Assembly (NCBI GenBank): GCA_028117185.1
Contig: JAOHHD010000009.1
Location: 1 to 47,036 of the forward strand
Source: Luminiphilus sp.
GTDB taxonomy: Bacteria > Pseudomonadota > Gammaproteobacteria > Pseudomonadales > Halieaceae
Length of the DNA stretch: 47,036 bases
Reading direction: 5' to 3'
Shown in pieces: positions 1 to 7,861 of the stretch (position 1 is its first letter; each line of letters starts with the position of its first letter). Made by a program: the position numbers and the translations under genes. The notes beneath the pieces were generated by a model that was not told where the DNA came from, searched no databases, and saw only the letters and a list, made by a program, of their open reading frames with translations.

Positions 1-2
1 CT

Positions 3-1085
3 GTCGTGCATTGCACAGCGAGTGCCCTGCCGGCGACACTGGCGCTGGCTGAGAACAAGGGGTTGGGGGGACAGGCGTTATTGCTGGCAACGCTAATGGC
101 AATCGAAATTGATGCGTTGTTGGGTGCTCAGGCGGGTGGTGTTTTCCAGCAGGTCGGATTCCATCCCACTGGCGTGGTGGGCGTATTCGGCGCTGCAGTC
201 GCAGCCGCCACGCTAATGGGGGGAGACGCCGACGCTCTGATTAGAACCCAAGGCATCGCACTCAGCCTCAGCAGCGGCAGCATGGCATTTTTAGATGATG
301 GCAGTTGGACGAAGCGTCTTCACCCAGGGTGGGCTGCGTCCTCTGCACTACAGGCCGCGTCGCTAGGTGTATCGGGTTTTGAAGGGCCGGGAGAGGCTTA
401 CGGAGGACGATTTGGCTTTTACGCGCTCTATGCGCCAGGAACAAACGTAGACACGGCCGCGATCGCCACGCCTTTGTTTTCTAAATGGTCTATTGAGTCA
501 GTGGCAATTAAACCCTACCCAATTTGCCATTTTAATCACGCTCCAGTCGATGCTGCCTTGGCTTTGCGCGCTCAGCACAATCTGGAGCCCGAGCAAATAG
601 CGTCGATAACGATTTTATTACATGAGCGTCAGTTTGGCGTTGTGGTGGAGCCTTTGGATAACAAGCGGGCCCCCCAGAGTGAATACGATGCCAAATTTAG
701 TGTGCCCTACGCCGTGGCTACAGCGGTATGCAAAGGCGTTTTCGGTCTGTCAGAGTTACACGATACGGCGAGATTAGACACGACAGTGCTTGATTTGTGT
801 CAGCGTATTGACTGTGCGCACGATGAACGATCTCACTATCCCGAGGTTTTTTCGGGTGGTGTTCGTATTACGTTGAAAGACGGCAGCGTGCTAGAGCAGT
901 TTGAGCAAGTCAATCGCGGTGCGGAAGGGCAGTTACTGCCGGCGGAGCAGGTGCGTGACAAGTTCATGGCAAATTGTGCACTGAGTATCACAGTCGAAGA
1001 AGCGGAGTCGATTTGGCAGTGTCTGATGCGACTTGATGAATTGGAGGATGTGGCGAGTCTAACGGCCTTGCTGCGGACGGGATAG
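3..1085 (+). CDS. MmgE/PrpD family protein, 5' end outside the window
   Basis: Member of the MmgE/PrpD family, whose best known members are 2-methylcitrate dehydratase, cis-aconitate decarboxylase and immune-responsive gene 1. The family signature is visible as GFHPTGVVGVFGAA near visible residue 51, with a basic substrate-pocket segment (KPYPICHFNH) further on. About 360 residues are present against roughly 450 in complete members, and the frame is open to the window edge, so the first codon available (GTG at 6) is internal and the real start lies upstream. The gene is followed after 37 bp by the flavin monooxygenase gene, which has its own AAGGAG, so the two are probably co-transcribed. Substrate unknown: without a methylcitrate synthase or lyase nearby I would not call it prpD. 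Confidence 0.85.
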   Translation, partial: VVHCTASALPATLALAENKGLGGQALLLATLMAIEIDALLGAQAGGVFQQVGFHPTGVVGVFGAAVAAATLMGGDADALIRTQGIALSLSSGSMAFLDDGSWTKRLHPGWAASSALQAASLGVSGFEGPGEAYGGRFGFYALYAPGTNVDTAAIATPLFSKWSIESVAIKPYPICHFNHAPVDAALALRAQHNLEPEQIASITILLHERQFGVVVEPLDNKRAPQSEYDAKFSVPYAVATAVCKGVFGLSELHDTARLDTTVLDLCQRIDCAHDERSHYPEVFSGGVRITLKDGSVLEQFEQVNRGAEGQLLPAEQVRDKFMANCALSITVEEAESIWQCLMRLDELEDVASLTALLRTG

Positions 1086-1122
1086 ACGGGAGCGAGCGGC
1101 GAGTCGCTCAAAGGAGTAAAGC

Positions 1123-2679
1123 ATGTTGATGAAAGCCGGTGGTCACATTATGAGTGCGGCGGAGTACGAGGAAAGCCTCCGACGTTATCAGCCCACAGTC
1201 TATGTTGATGGTGATTTGATTGAATCGGTGGTCGATGAACCGCGATTGCAGCCTGGTATCCGCGCGGTGGGTGTGACCTATGATTTCGCCCAACGACCAG
1301 AGTATGGCGGGTTGATGCTCGCAGATCAGGCGTCGTCTGGAAAGACCGTCAATCGCATGCTGCACATTAACCGGCACTCAGAAGATTTGCTGTCAAAGCT
1401 AGAGGCGGTGCGGCTTATTTGTCGCGAGAGCGGTTGCGCTCAGCGCTACCTGACGCACGACGCGCTCAATGCCATTCACCAGGCTACTTGGCAGATTTCT
1501 GAAGACACCGGTGGTGAGCAGTACGAGCGGTTCTTGGCCTATTTGCACCGCGTTCAAGATGAGGACTTAACGCTTGGGGTTGCCATGACCGATGGCAAAG
1601 GGGATCGCAGTAAGCGCCCCGCCGATCAGGTGGTGGCGGACAGTTATGTTCATATCCAAGAGCGGAGAGCTGAGGGCATCGTTATTTCAGGCGTCAAAGC
1701 CATTGTAACTGGCGGACCTTACATGCACGAACTGCTCGTCATGCCTTGCCGCACTATGCGCCGGGAAGATGCTGACTTCGCAGTGTGCTGCGCAGTGCCG
1801 ATTGACGCAAAGGGATTAACGATTATTTCTCGGCCAGCCGGTCGACCGGGCGAGGCAGATGCGCATTTCAGCGCCAAGTATGGACAGAGCACGGCGGTAT
1901 GCCACTTTGACCAAGTGTTGGTGCCGTGGGATCAGGTGTTTTTTGCGGGCGAGCATGACTACACCGAGCATTTGGTGACCTCCTATGCCAATCATCATCG
2001 ACACAGCTGCATCGGCGCTCGCGCCGGTTTTGGTGATCTCTTAATTGGTGCGGGGGCGCTCATGACCGAAGCCAATGGGCTGGACATGGCAACGGTACCC
2101 CACCTTAGAGATAGCATGGCGGAGTTGATTAAGCTCGTAGAGGGATTTTTTGCCTGCGGTGTGGCTGCCTCGGTTTACGGTATTGAAGATCCCAGCGGCT
2201 CTTGGATGCCGGAGCCGATATTCTCTAATGTGGGCAAGTTGTTATTGGCAACACAGATATACGATATGCACCGCATAGCCCATGAGGTGTCAGGCGGACT
2301 GATTGTGGCACTGCCGGGGCCTGATGAAGACCATAACCCCGCCACCTCTGGCGATTTAGCGACGCTACTCGCGGGTCGCGCTGATATTCCGTACGATCAG
2401 CGTATGCAGGTAGCGCGTTTTATGGAGGACATCACCGCCTCATCGACGGCGGGGTGGTACTCGGTCATCAGCCTGCACGGCGGTGGTTCACCGCAGGCGA
2501 TGAAACGAGAGATCTTTCGGCAGTATCCTATTGAGGAACGTCGGGGGCTGGTTGAACGGTTGCTGGATCGAGGCGTAGCGGAGTCGGGTTCGTCTGGTGC
2601 GCCCGCGCGGCAAAAGCAACCTGGCCAGTGTTGTGCCGAGGGTTGCCAGCCTCCGGCAGCAGAACAAAGCGGCGAGTAG
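1123..2679 (+). CDS. HpaB/4-hydroxybutyryl-CoA dehydratase superfamily flavoprotein (probable monooxygenase)
   Basis: 518 residues with the acyl-CoA-dehydrogenase-like fold of the 4-hydroxyphenylacetate 3-hydroxylase family: N-terminal domain about residues 14-285, C-terminal helical domain about 290-500. The segments resemble both HpaB-type FADH2 monooxygenases and 4-hydroxybutyryl-CoA dehydratase (AbfD). From what I recall of AbfD, its iron-sulfur cluster is bound by three Cys and one His. Here C105 and H292 line up with two ligands, but the other two positions hold Y109 and A299, so a cluster is unlikely and a flavin monooxygenase is the better reading. A monooxygenase of this type needs a separate flavin reductase, and none is in view. 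The start is ATG 1123 with AAGGAG six bases upstream. The last 30 residues are a polar tail with a CC-x3-C group, unlike the family. It is probably in an operon with the MmgE/PrpD gene. Confidence 0.8.
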   Translation: MLMKAGGHIMSAAEYEESLRRYQPTVYVDGDLIESVVDEPRLQPGIRAVGVTYDFAQRPEYGGLMLADQASSGKTVNRMLHINRHSEDLLSKLEAVRLICRESGCAQRYLTHDALNAIHQATWQISEDTGGEQYERFLAYLHRVQDEDLTLGVAMTDGKGDRSKRPADQVVADSYVHIQERRAEGIVISGVKAIVTGGPYMHELLVMPCRTMRREDADFAVCCAVPIDAKGLTIISRPAGRPGEADAHFSAKYGQSTAVCHFDQVLVPWDQVFFAGEHDYTEHLVTSYANHHRHSCIGARAGFGDLLIGAGALMTEANGLDMATVPHLRDSMAELIKLVEGFFACGVAASVYGIEDPSGSWMPEPIFSNVGKLLLATQIYDMHRIAHEVSGGLIVALPGPDEDHNPATSGDLATLLAGRADIPYDQRMQVARFMEDITASSTAGWYSVISLHGGGSPQAMKREIFRQYPIEERRGLVERLLDRGVAESGSSGAPARQKQPGQCCAEGCQPPAAEQSGE

Positions 2680-2751
2680 CGCTATACAGGCCGGCTCCTG
2701 ATAAAGGTGTATTGCGGTTGTAGCGCGCCGTAAGACGTTTTCAGGAAACCG

Positions 2752-2774
2752 CCCCGAGGCACTTGATCTCGGGG
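2752..2774. terminator. GC-rich hairpin between convergent genes
   Basis: CCCCGAG (2752-2758) pairs perfectly with CTCGGGG (2768-2774) around a nine-base loop. It lies between the convergent monooxygenase and bacterioferritin genes. There is no T-run on either side, so it is at best a weak bidirectional terminator. Confidence 0.35.
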
Positions 2775-2803
2775 TAGGGCATTCCTGAGGCGCTCAAATC
2801 GCC

Positions 2804-3290
2804 TTACGCCGTTGGCTTGACCGTTTTCATCGCCGTTTGCAGGTAGTTTTGCTCGCCGACACGATCCATCAGTGACAGCTGCGTCTCCAACCAGTCAACG
2901 TGCTCTTCTTCGGCTTCTAATATATGTCGCGCTAAATCTCGCGACACGAAGTCTTTGTTTTTTTCGCAGCACTCGACGGTGGCAATCAGATCAGCGTGCG
3001 CGATATGTTCCAATTGCAGGTCGCATTCGAGCATTTCTCGAGGCGTCTCTCCAATGCGCAATTGCCCCAAATCTTGTAAGTTCGGGATGCCCTCTAAAAA
3101 GAGGATGCGTTCGACCAACGCATCCGCATGCTTCATCTCATCGATCGACTCGTGGTACTCGTGCTCTGCAAGCTCGACGAGTCCCCAGTCTTTGTACATT
3201 TTGGAATGCAAAAAAATACTGGTTGATGGCGACCAGCTCGTTATACAAAATTTTGTTGAGATGCAAAATGACGTCAGCGTGACCTTTCAT
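2804..3290 (-). pseudogene. bfr: Bacterioferritin with a +1 frameshift in a T7 run
   Basis: Haem-containing iron-storage ferritin that oxidises Fe(II) and stores it as a mineral in a 24-mer shell. The ATG is at 3290, and the first 30 codons read as a normal N terminus (start MKGHADVILHLNK, then NELVAINQYF). At the run of seven A on the + strand (3210-3216; T7 on the coding strand) the frame is lost and resumes one base later with HSKMYKDWGL. Removing one base gives 161 residues, the normal length. All ferroxidase ligands are present (Glu in NELVA, EM-x-H in DEMKHAD, Glu in LECD, E-x2-H in EEEHVD), as is the haem-ligand Met of DEMKHAD. The rest of the gene shows no decay, so a sequencing or assembly slip, a very recent mutation or polymerase slippage are all possible. 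It follows bfd on the same strand by about 110 bp. Confidence 0.88.
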
Positions 3291-3399
3291 AATCCTTTCC
3301 TCGACTTTTTTCGACAGGCGCAGTGTAGTCGAAATAAACCAAGAATAACACTAAGTCATTGTTTTTATTGGATAAAACGAATCAAACTCATTCGTATTC

Positions 3400-3609
3400 T
3401 CAGCTACTGGCACTCAGTAGGCTGTTGCCGTTGACGCCCTGTTGCCCATGCAGCGTGTCCTGCACCAATTTGCTGGCGCGAAACAGACATTTGCCACACT
3501 GGCTAGAGCAGCCTGTTTTGACTTTGACGTCATCAATGGAGCGAGCGCCCGCCTCGACTTCTTGGACGATTTCCCGATCAGTGACGCCTTTGCAAATACA
3601 AATGTACAT
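3400..3609 (-). CDS. bfd: Bacterioferritin-associated ferredoxin
   Basis: 69-residue BFD-like [2Fe-2S] protein. In characterised systems Bfd docks on bacterioferritin and passes electrons to the stored ferric core so that iron can be released. The four cluster cysteines are at C4, C6, C38 and C41 (CIC near the N terminus, then QCGKC), matching the E. coli arrangement; C34 is extra. Length is normal. The start ATG at 3609 lies directly downstream of a sigma70 promoter overlapped by a Fur box, so the gene should be induced under iron starvation, as expected for iron mobilisation. The bacterioferritin gene follows on the same strand. Confidence 0.93.
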   Translation of the reverse strand: MYICICKGVTDREIVQEVEAGARSIDDVKVKTGCSSQCGKCLFRASKLVQDTLHGQQGVNGNSLLSASS

Positions 3610-3615
3610 ACCGCA

Positions 3616-3643
3616 ATAGTATGCTAATGAGAATGATTGTCAA
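3616..3643 (-). promoter_or_regulatory. Sigma70 promoter of bfd with embedded Fur box
   Basis: On the minus strand TTGACA (3643-3638), a 16-base spacer and TACTAT (3621-3616) form a near-consensus promoter. The segment 3623-3641 matches the 19-bp Fur consensus GATAATGATAATCATTATC at 15 of 19 positions and sits between the -35 and -10 boxes, where bound Fur would block polymerase. Confidence 0.88.
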
Positions 3644-3725
3644 CACTATTCGCGTTAATCGCCGTGATGTTGCTGATAAACTGGGCCGTCAACCCGATTC
3701 TGTCGAGTGTGCCAAGGCGGCTGTG

Positions 3726-4571
3726 CTAGAAGGGCACTCCCAGCGCTGCTGGCGGCAGTATGGTGGTTCGTTTCATCAGTCTGGCATGCTGGGGGTCAAA
3801 AGGGTCTCGGCGATGCATGGTGCAGGCGTTGTCCCACAGCAGCGCATCGCCCGGCCGCCATTCGTGCGAGTAGACAAATTCAGGACGCGTTGTCCAATCA
3901 AATAAAAATGCCAGCATCTCTGCGCTTTCCTCGGCGTCCCAGCCCACAATCTCTGTTGTCATGCCGGGGCACAGATACAACGCTTTCCTGCCGGTAGCTG
4001 GATGTGTCCTGATCAGGGGATGATGGATATCCGGTGAGCGTGCCTTTTGCTTTGTATTGGTGGGTACGCTGTAGGCTTGGTTAAACGCTTCGTAGGATTG
4101 GTTGGCAAGACAGCCTTCCAATTTGATCCTAGTGGCTTCAGGCAGGGCATCAAAGGCGGCACACATATCGGCAAATTCGGTACTGCCGCCCTCAGGGGGC
4201 AAAATATCAGCCATCAGTAGCGAACCGACAGCCGGTTTGGGCAGGTAGATTTGATCGTAGTGCCAACCGACCTCCGTATCGGCCAGAATACCAATCCGTC
4301 TTCCTTCGCGCTCGATATTGGACACATAAAGAATTTCCGGATGCTCCCGCGACAGATACTCTTCTCGAACGTGAATTTCTAACGCACCAAACTCCTTGCT
4401 GAAGTTCACCAAGGTGGTCTCGTCAAAATGTTGATCTCTGAACAACAGCAATTTGTGCTCTGCCCATAACGCCTTGATGGCGTCGATAGCAGCTTCTGAC
4501 TGGGAAGCGCTGGGATCAAAATCAAGCACCTCAGCGCCAAATGAAGGACTTAATGCGCGCGTGGCATACAT
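3726..4571 (-). CDS. TauD/TfdA-family Fe(II)/2-oxoglutarate dioxygenase
   Basis: 281 residues. Family enzymes hydroxylate substrates such as taurine, 2,4-D or other carboxylates and sulfonates, using Fe(II) and 2-oxoglutarate. The iron-binding triad is visible as H-x-D in GWHYDQIY plus the distal His in CTMHRRDPFD, and the 2-oxoglutarate-binding Arg is in the C-terminal RLMKRTTI. I chose ATG 4571 rather than the longer frame (4643) because it has GGAG eight bases upstream and begins at the family N terminus; this also places the shared operator-like repeat (4615-4628) outside the gene. It is monocistronic, on the minus strand, and probably belongs to the regulon described for this region. Substrate unknown. 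Confidence 0.85.
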   Translation of the reverse strand: MYATRALSPSFGAEVLDFDPSASQSEAAIDAIKALWAEHKLLLFRDQHFDETTLVNFSKEFGALEIHVREEYLSREHPEILYVSNIEREGRRIGILADTEVGWHYDQIYLPKPAVGSLLMADILPPEGGSTEFADMCAAFDALPEATRIKLEGCLANQSYEAFNQAYSVPTNTKQKARSPDIHHPLIRTHPATGRKALYLCPGMTTEIVGWDAEESAEMLAFLFDWTTRPEFVYSHEWRPGDALLWDNACTMHRRDPFDPQHARLMKRTTILPPAALGVPF

Positions 4572-4614
4572 GTTGCAAACTCCAAGCAAGGTAATCGGCG
4601 ATAACTGAACCTCA

Positions 4615-4628
4615 ATTGTACGGACATT
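4615..4628. promoter_or_regulatory. Operator-like inverted repeat, copy 1 (dioxygenase gene)
   Basis: ATTGT-ACGG-ACATT, 44 bp upstream of the dioxygenase start. Sixteen bases from 4615 are identical to those from 19101. It belongs to a five-copy family found only in this gene cluster. The cognate regulator is not in the window. Confidence 0.6.
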
Positions 4629-4695
4629 TATATTGAATACCAACCACAGAAGAAAAATGGCTGGTTAATAGGATCTCATCGCTAGGGCATCGCAC

Positions 4696-5574
4696 CTAAT
4701 AGTGCCGCGAACGGCCTAACTCTAGCGACAGCACGCCAATAATGACAAGGCCAATGCCGGCTAGCTGACTGAGGGTAAGCATTTCACCTGTCAGGTAATA
4801 GGCCATGATGGCGGTGGCAGGGGGGCCCAGCGTACTGATCAGGGCTGCGCGCGATGCGCCCACTCGACGCACGCCTTCGGCCATCAGCAGTAATGGGAGT
4901 ACCGTCGAGAAGACGATCAATGCTGCGAGCATTAGCCAGGCGGAACCTGAGAGATCAATATTTTGCCAGCCTCGCGCGATTTGATAATGTCCAAGAAAGC
5001 CCACCGCCGCAGACGTCATGGCGATAAAAGTAAAGAAGCTGCTGCCCAGTCGCTGAGTGAGCTTGGCGCTGACTAGAAAGTAAATAGCAATGGTGAAAGA
5101 GCAAAAACTGATCCAGCCTATCCCAGTCCACTGTTCAGCGGTCAATGAGGCGTTCAGTGCACCGGTGACAAGTGTGACGCCCATCGTCGTCAGCAACAGA
5201 GCGAGCACGACGGGCGCAGAAGGCGCCCGACGGTGCAATAGGGTGGTGATGAGGACCACAAAAATGGGATAAGCAAACAGCAAAGGGCGCTCTACGTTAG
5301 CAGCAACGATGGTCAGTGCATAAAAATTAGCTAAGGCACCGAGGTAGTAGCACAGGAGACCGACCGCTGCGGCGAGCAACAGATCTTTGCGGTGCGTCAT
5401 GACATCTGGAGTGCGGTTAATGTGGCTGCGGTAAAGCCAAGCTAGCAGCGCAAAGCCCGGTACGGCGAGCACGGACCGAATGGCGGCGACGTCATGGAAG
5501 GTAAGCCCCATGCCGTAAAGTGCTTTAGCGAATAGCCCTTTTCCCGCAAGAAGAATGGCGCCGACGGCAACCAA
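4696..5574 (-). CDS. EamA (DMT) family transporter
   Basis: 292 residues, almost wholly hydrophobic, with about ten predicted membrane helices as two five-helix repeats. This is the architecture of the drug/metabolite transporter superfamily, whose members export or import small metabolites. It lies just after the isochorismatase-like gene (stop at 5610) on the same strand, with no room for a separate promoter. The start used is TTG 5574, preceded by GGGAG. An alternative is CTG at 5613, which would overlap the upstream TGA (CTGA) and add 13 residues, including a continuation of the first helix. Both imply translational coupling. It is probably the inner-membrane transporter of the regulon; direction and substrate cannot be told from sequence. 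Confidence 0.85.
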   Translation of the reverse strand: MVAVGAILLAGKGLFAKALYGMGLTFHDVAAIRSVLAVPGFALLAWLYRSHINRTPDVMTHRKDLLLAAAVGLLCYYLGALANFYALTIVAANVERPLLFAYPIFVVLITTLLHRRAPSAPVVLALLLTTMGVTLVTGALNASLTAEQWTGIGWISFCSFTIAIYFLVSAKLTQRLGSSFFTFIAMTSAAVGFLGHYQIARGWQNIDLSGSAWLMLAALIVFSTVLPLLLMAEGVRRVGASRAALISTLGPPATAIMAYYLTGEMLTLSQLAGIGLVIIGVLSLELGRSRHY

Positions 5575-5609
5575 CAGGCTCCCGACCCAATGGTTCGATG
5601 TGGGTGGGG

Positions 5610-6293
5610 TCAGGGGGTTTCGCCTGTTGCGCTGAGCTCCGCAAGAATCTCATCCGTGCTGAGCACGCGAGCCCATAAACGCTTGAGCATGGTCAGCGTC
5701 GCCTGCTGCATCTCTGCGCTGTCGGTACCAGTGCCGTCGCTGGCCACGACGACCCGATACTGTAAATCGCAGGCTTCCATTGAGGTCATGGCAACGCAGT
5801 TGTTGGTGGATACGCCGGTGGAGACCACAGTCGTCACCCCTAATGCGCGTAATGCGCTGTCAAGTCCTGTTGACCGGAAGGCACCTTGCGTCGTTTTATT
5901 CAGCACCAAATCATGAGGGCCCGGTTTCAATGCGTCGACCACCTCATGCTCGGGCTGACCGGCAATATTGTTAGTGGCTTTGATGATCGGTGCGATATGC
6001 GGCGGCGCGTCGCTGGCATCATGGGCATTAGCGCCATAGGTAATCCAGATAATCGATGCGCCAGCTTTACGAAAGCCCTCGATGAGCTTTTGTATATTAG
6101 GAATCAATAATTGCTCGATGCGGTCAAAGCGGTACTGTGCTGAGTCACTGTTACCTTGTTCCGCGAGTAACTTACCGAGGCCCATGTGCCGATTTCCGGT
6201 GGCATTTTGCATATCGATAATGAGCAATGCAGTTTGCTTGGGATCAAGAGTGAACTGTTGGCTGAACGCGTCAACGAAACTGGGAGTGCTCAT
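5610..6293 (-). CDS. Isochorismatase-family cysteine hydrolase (1)
   Basis: 227 residues from ATG 6293. The family catalytic triad of the nicotinamidase/N-carbamoylsarcosine-amidase type is visible: D27 (LLIIDMQ), K133 (LNKTTQGAF) and C166 (STNNCVAM), with the usual cis-peptide region just before the cysteine. Most such enzymes hydrolyse C-N amide bonds, so an amidase is more likely than isochorismatase, and no siderophore genes are nearby. The longer frame to 6341 is rejected because it runs over the operator-like repeat at 6312-6325, and 6293 has AAGGA upstream. It is divergent from a second family member (6376) and followed by the EamA transporter in one operon. Confidence 0.85.
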   Translation of the reverse strand: MSTPSFVDAFSQQFTLDPKQTALLIIDMQNATGNRHMGLGKLLAEQGNSDSAQYRFDRIEQLLIPNIQKLIEGFRKAGASIIWITYGANAHDASDAPPHIAPIIKATNNIAGQPEHEVVDALKPGPHDLVLNKTTQGAFRSTGLDSALRALGVTTVVSTGVSTNNCVAMTSMEACDLQYRVVVASDGTGTDSAEMQQATLTMLKRLWARVLSTDEILAELSATGETP

Positions 6294-6311
6294 GGGAACG
6301 GGAATCCTTGA

Positions 6312-6325
6312 AATGTTCGTACATT
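6312..6325. promoter_or_regulatory. Operator-like inverted repeat, copy 2 (divergent hydrolases)
   Basis: AATGT-TCGT-ACATT, a perfect five-base-arm repeat between two divergent isochorismatase-like genes, 19 bp from one start (6293) and 51 bp from the other (6376). Read on the minus strand it is AATGT-ACGA-ACATT, matching the other copies, so one regulator could control both directions. Confidence 0.55.
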
Positions 6326-6375
6326 CTAAGTCATATTGCATTCACTGAGGGCGAGTTCTTTTTTGAGGAGGCGAC

Positions 6376-6996
6376 ATGGATAAGTTTGCACAAGCGGGAT
6401 ATGGGCAACGAGATATCGGTTTTGGCGAACGTCCAGCCCTGCTAATGGTAGATTTTCAGCTTGGTTTTACCGATGCGAGTAACCCTCTGGGTCGAAGCGA
6501 CCACGTCCAGCAAGCAGTCGACAATACTGCGATCCTGCTCGCCGCCTGTAAGGCGCATCAGATACCCGCCGCGTCTTGTGCGGTGTCTTGGGGCGGACCT
6601 GATGAAATGGTGTATTGGAAGATTGATTCGCTTTACGACGGCAGCTTTTATCATGGCCATCCCTGTACTGAGATCGATCCTCGTATTCGCGAAGAAGGTT
6701 ACGTTTTCGAGTTCATTAAAACGGCACCATCTATTTTTTACGAGACGCCACTCAAGCCATGGTTGGTAAAACACTGTATTGATACGACCATTATTACGGG
6801 CTGCACAACATCTGGCTGCGTCCGCGCCTCGATTGTTGATAGCTTCTCTGCGGGATTTAGAACGATCGTACCGGCAGATTGTTGCGGCGACCAAGATGCA
6901 CAGGCTCACGATAACAATTTACAGGATGTGGGCCGCCGCTACGCCGATGTGGTCGATCTTCAATTTGTCTTGGACCATCTTAATAACCGCCTTTAA
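6376..6996 (+). CDS. Isochorismatase-family amidohydrolase (2), N-carbamoylsarcosine-amidase-like
   Basis: 206 residues. The triad is D26 (LLMVDFQ), K115 (EFIKTAPS) and C148 in TGCTTSGCVRAS. That last motif is typical of the N-carbamoylsarcosine amidase / maleamate amidase branch, which release ammonia from carbamoyl or maleamyl groups. It has AGGAG five bases before the ATG. It shares a divergent control region with isochorismatase-like protein 1 and is followed after 33 bp by an alpha/beta-hydrolase-fold gene with its own AGGAG. Two amidases with different motifs in one regulon suggest two successive C-N cleavages. The specific substrate is not predictable. Confidence 0.87.
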   Translation: MDKFAQAGYGQRDIGFGERPALLMVDFQLGFTDASNPLGRSDHVQQAVDNTAILLAACKAHQIPAASCAVSWGGPDEMVYWKIDSLYDGSFYHGHPCTEIDPRIREEGYVFEFIKTAPSIFYETPLKPWLVKHCIDTTIITGCTTSGCVRASIVDSFSAGFRTIVPADCCGDQDAQAHDNNLQDVGRRYADVVDLQFVLDHLNNRL

Positions 6997-7029
6997 ACAC
7001 CGCTAAACCTTAATTTTAGGAGTTCAGTT

Positions 7030-7833
7030 ATGCCGATCGCCCAAATCAATGGCCATGACATGTATTACGAAGTGCATGGTGATGGTCCTCCCGCAGTTTA
7101 TATCGGGGGATGGGACACCTTCTGCCATGGGCGACATCATTACCTGGCGCGGGGAATGACGGATCAATTTTCAACGGTGATTATTGATTATCGTGGACTA
7201 GGTGAATCGACCGATGATTATTCGGTGCCGGCCTCAACTCAGCTGTTCGCTGATGACATTATCGCTTTACTAGACCACCTGAATATGAAGTCCGTCTATT
7301 TTGTTGGCTTGGTGGGCATCGGTGCTTGTATCGGGCAGTGGGTTGCCTTTAAGCGACCAGACTTGGTTCGGTGTATGGTCAATATGGGGTGTTGGACTTG
7401 GGCTGATGCGATGCTGAGCGATCAGCTGACTGCCTTTGGTGACATGCATGAGCATGCCGGGTTTCATGCCTTTCAGTCCATGGTGGCTTCGCTGTCCTTC
7501 CGTCCCGAATACTACAACGCCAACCGAGAAAAATTATTGGGTAGCGGCGGTGTTTGGGGAGCGCTAGAGGGCAGGATCCCCACGCACCTCAGATTTATCC
7601 AAGCTTGTCTGGGCCATGATATCCGCCCGCATCTCAGTGAGATCGTTGCCCCCACGCTCGTTATCCATGCGGGGGAGGATATGATCACAGGTCCCAGAAC
7701 GACGAAGCCCTTAGAGGAGGGCTTGCCAAACTCGGTGGGCGTGAGCATGGATCGCGTGGCGCATGTAGTGGCCGGCAAGGAAGAGAAGATCGTCTTTGGT
7801 GAAATCCTATTTGACTTTCTTAATGCGCACTAG
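7030..7833 (+). CDS. Alpha/beta-hydrolase-fold protein lacking the nucleophile serine
   Basis: 267 residues with a clear alpha/beta-hydrolase fold: GGWDTF oxyanion region (26-31), DYRGLGES at about 53-60, acid residue D217 (HAGEDMITG) and histidine H245 (VAHVV). The nucleophile elbow that normally reads G-x-S-x-G is FVGLVGIGA (91-99), with V95 where the serine, cysteine or aspartate should be. All the surrounding glycines are kept. The protein may have another chemistry (lyase-like or cofactor-free roles are known in this fold) or a binding role. It has AGGAG seven bases before the ATG and lies 33 bp after amidohydrolase 2, so it is in the same operon and presumably the same pathway. Confidence 0.85.
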   Translation: MPIAQINGHDMYYEVHGDGPPAVYIGGWDTFCHGRHHYLARGMTDQFSTVIIDYRGLGESTDDYSVPASTQLFADDIIALLDHLNMKSVYFVGLVGIGACIGQWVAFKRPDLVRCMVNMGCWTWADAMLSDQLTAFGDMHEHAGFHAFQSMVASLSFRPEYYNANREKLLGSGGVWGALEGRIPTHLRFIQACLGHDIRPHLSEIVAPTLVIHAGEDMITGPRTTKPLEEGLPNSVGVSMDRVAHVVAGKEEKIVFGEILFDFLNAH

Positions 7834-7861
7834 CCTATGTGCCATAGGCTGCGACCGTTGG

